Below, piece after piece: positions 63,626 through 64,000 of a stretch of DNA of 64,000 bases. The stretch spans positions 62,001-126,000 of the forward strand of contig NZ_CP020612.1 in assembly GCF_002105555.1 (NCBI RefSeq), given 5' to 3'. The translations under genes and the position numbers were made by a program. This stretch comes from Paracoccus contaminans (lineage in GTDB: Bacteria > Pseudomonadota > Alphaproteobacteria > Rhodobacterales > Rhodobacteraceae). The notes beneath the pieces are model-generated. The model was not told where the DNA came from. It worked only from the letters and a program-made list of their open reading frames with translations, and made no database searches. Every line of letters begins with the position of its first letter. Within the stretch, counting starts at the first letter, position 1.

Positions 63626-64000
63626 GCTGCGCGCAGACCTTTGCCGATTATGCGCTGCGTTCGATCGGGATCGGCGCGCGGGCGCTGCCGCGCACCGATT
63701 TCGACCTGTGCCAGCAGGTGGTGCTGATCGGCTCGGGCCTTGTCTGGAACCTCTATTTCGGGGTGCTGGCCCTGGGGGCGGGCTTCGTTCTGGCGACGGC
63801 GCTGGCGCTGGCCAAGGCCAGCCCCAACCCCTGGCTGCGCCGCCCGGCCGAGGCTCTCGTCTTTGTCTTTCGCGGATCGCCCCTGTTCATCCAGTTCTTT
63901 CTCGTCTATTCGGCGCTGGTGCTGCTGCCCCGCGAGGGGATCACCCTGCCGGGCCTGCACATCCCGACCGCCTGGATGACCCGCGCCTGGGCGGGGGCGC
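63622..64000 (+). CDS. Basic amino acid ABC transporter permease (HisM-like), cut by window end
   Basis: The ATG at 63622 overlaps the previous stop (ATGA). The frame is open to the window edge (126 codons). It reads MSCAQTFADYALRSIGIG, then hydrophobic segments including LVFVFRGSPLFIQFFLVYSALVLLP, which is the conserved early region of polar-amino-acid permeases (RGTPLLVQ-like). The EAA loop lies beyond the window. It completes the four-gene transporter. Confidence 0.87.
   Translation, partial: MSCAQTFADYALRSIGIGARALPRTDFDLCQQVVLIGSGLVWNLYFGVLALGAGFVLATALALAKASPNPWLRRPAEALVFVFRGSPLFIQFFLVYSALVLLPREGITLPGLHIPTAWMTRAWAGA

Overview
The window is chromosomal DNA of a high-GC alphaproteobacterium of the Rhodobacteraceae, most likely a Paracoccus. 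The best markers are a cytochrome c550 with the Paracoccus leader MKISLYATL, directly followed by a cytochrome aa3 subunit I that closely resembles the Paracoccus denitrificans protein. A PhaR/PhaP/PhaC/PhaZ polyhydroxyalkanoate (PHA) cluster, a TrgB-like NUDIX protein and a GyrA with natural Ala at the quinolone position fit the same group. No prophage, insertion sequence, CRISPR array or rRNA was seen. Almost everything is core or ordinary metabolic sequence.

Layout. 0-10 kb: DedA membrane protein, YpfJ-like zinc protease, gyrA (frameshifted near its end), a DUF3772/MscS channel, cysteine synthase and a TrgB-like NUDIX hydrolase. 10-10.7 kb: two tRNA-Ser genes facing each other across a lower-GC gene-free stretch. 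10.8-16.3 kb: the PHA locus phaR-phaP-phaC, divergent from phaZ, with readable PhaR operators. 16.4-26.8 kb: FMN-binding stress protein, hydrolase, thrS, cspA, acyl-CoA synthetase, B12-dependent ribonucleotide reductase, DEAD-box helicase and tdk. 26.9-32.6 kb: a compact run dacC-tmk-holB-tatD-MBL hydrolase-AEC transporter, with 4-bp start/stop overlaps at three junctions. 32.6-39.4 kb: a polyamine-type ABC transporter operon on the minus strand with three consecutive substrate-binding-protein genes. 39.5-46.8 kb: tRNA-Leu, metH, lipB, cycA and ctaD. 47-54.5 kb: DUF2244, an MFS exporter, rpsA-ihfB-lapA-trpF and trpB. 54.5-58.5 kb: DUF4893, DUF2237, pth, clpP and clpX. 59-64 kb: ppk2, DUF1330, terB and a basic-amino-acid ABC transporter cut by the window end.

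The most informative signals are these. (1) The phaP promoter reads as a -35/-10 pair with one CTGC-N3-GCAG PhaR site exactly inside the 17-bp spacer and a second site upstream, and a related site sits at the phaR promoter. (2) PhaC carries a low-complexity N-terminal extension of about 308 residues behind a strong ribosome binding site, and PhaZ has a smaller tail of similar character. (3) Thymidylate kinase has a 44-codon in-frame insertion in its LID region. (4) Three paralogous binding proteins serve one transporter, and each gene is followed by a GC-rich hairpin without a U-tract. (5) Three conserved genes (gyrA, the MBL hydrolase, potA) are each broken by loss of one base in a G/C homopolymer, which points to sequence error or slippage rather than true gene decay.
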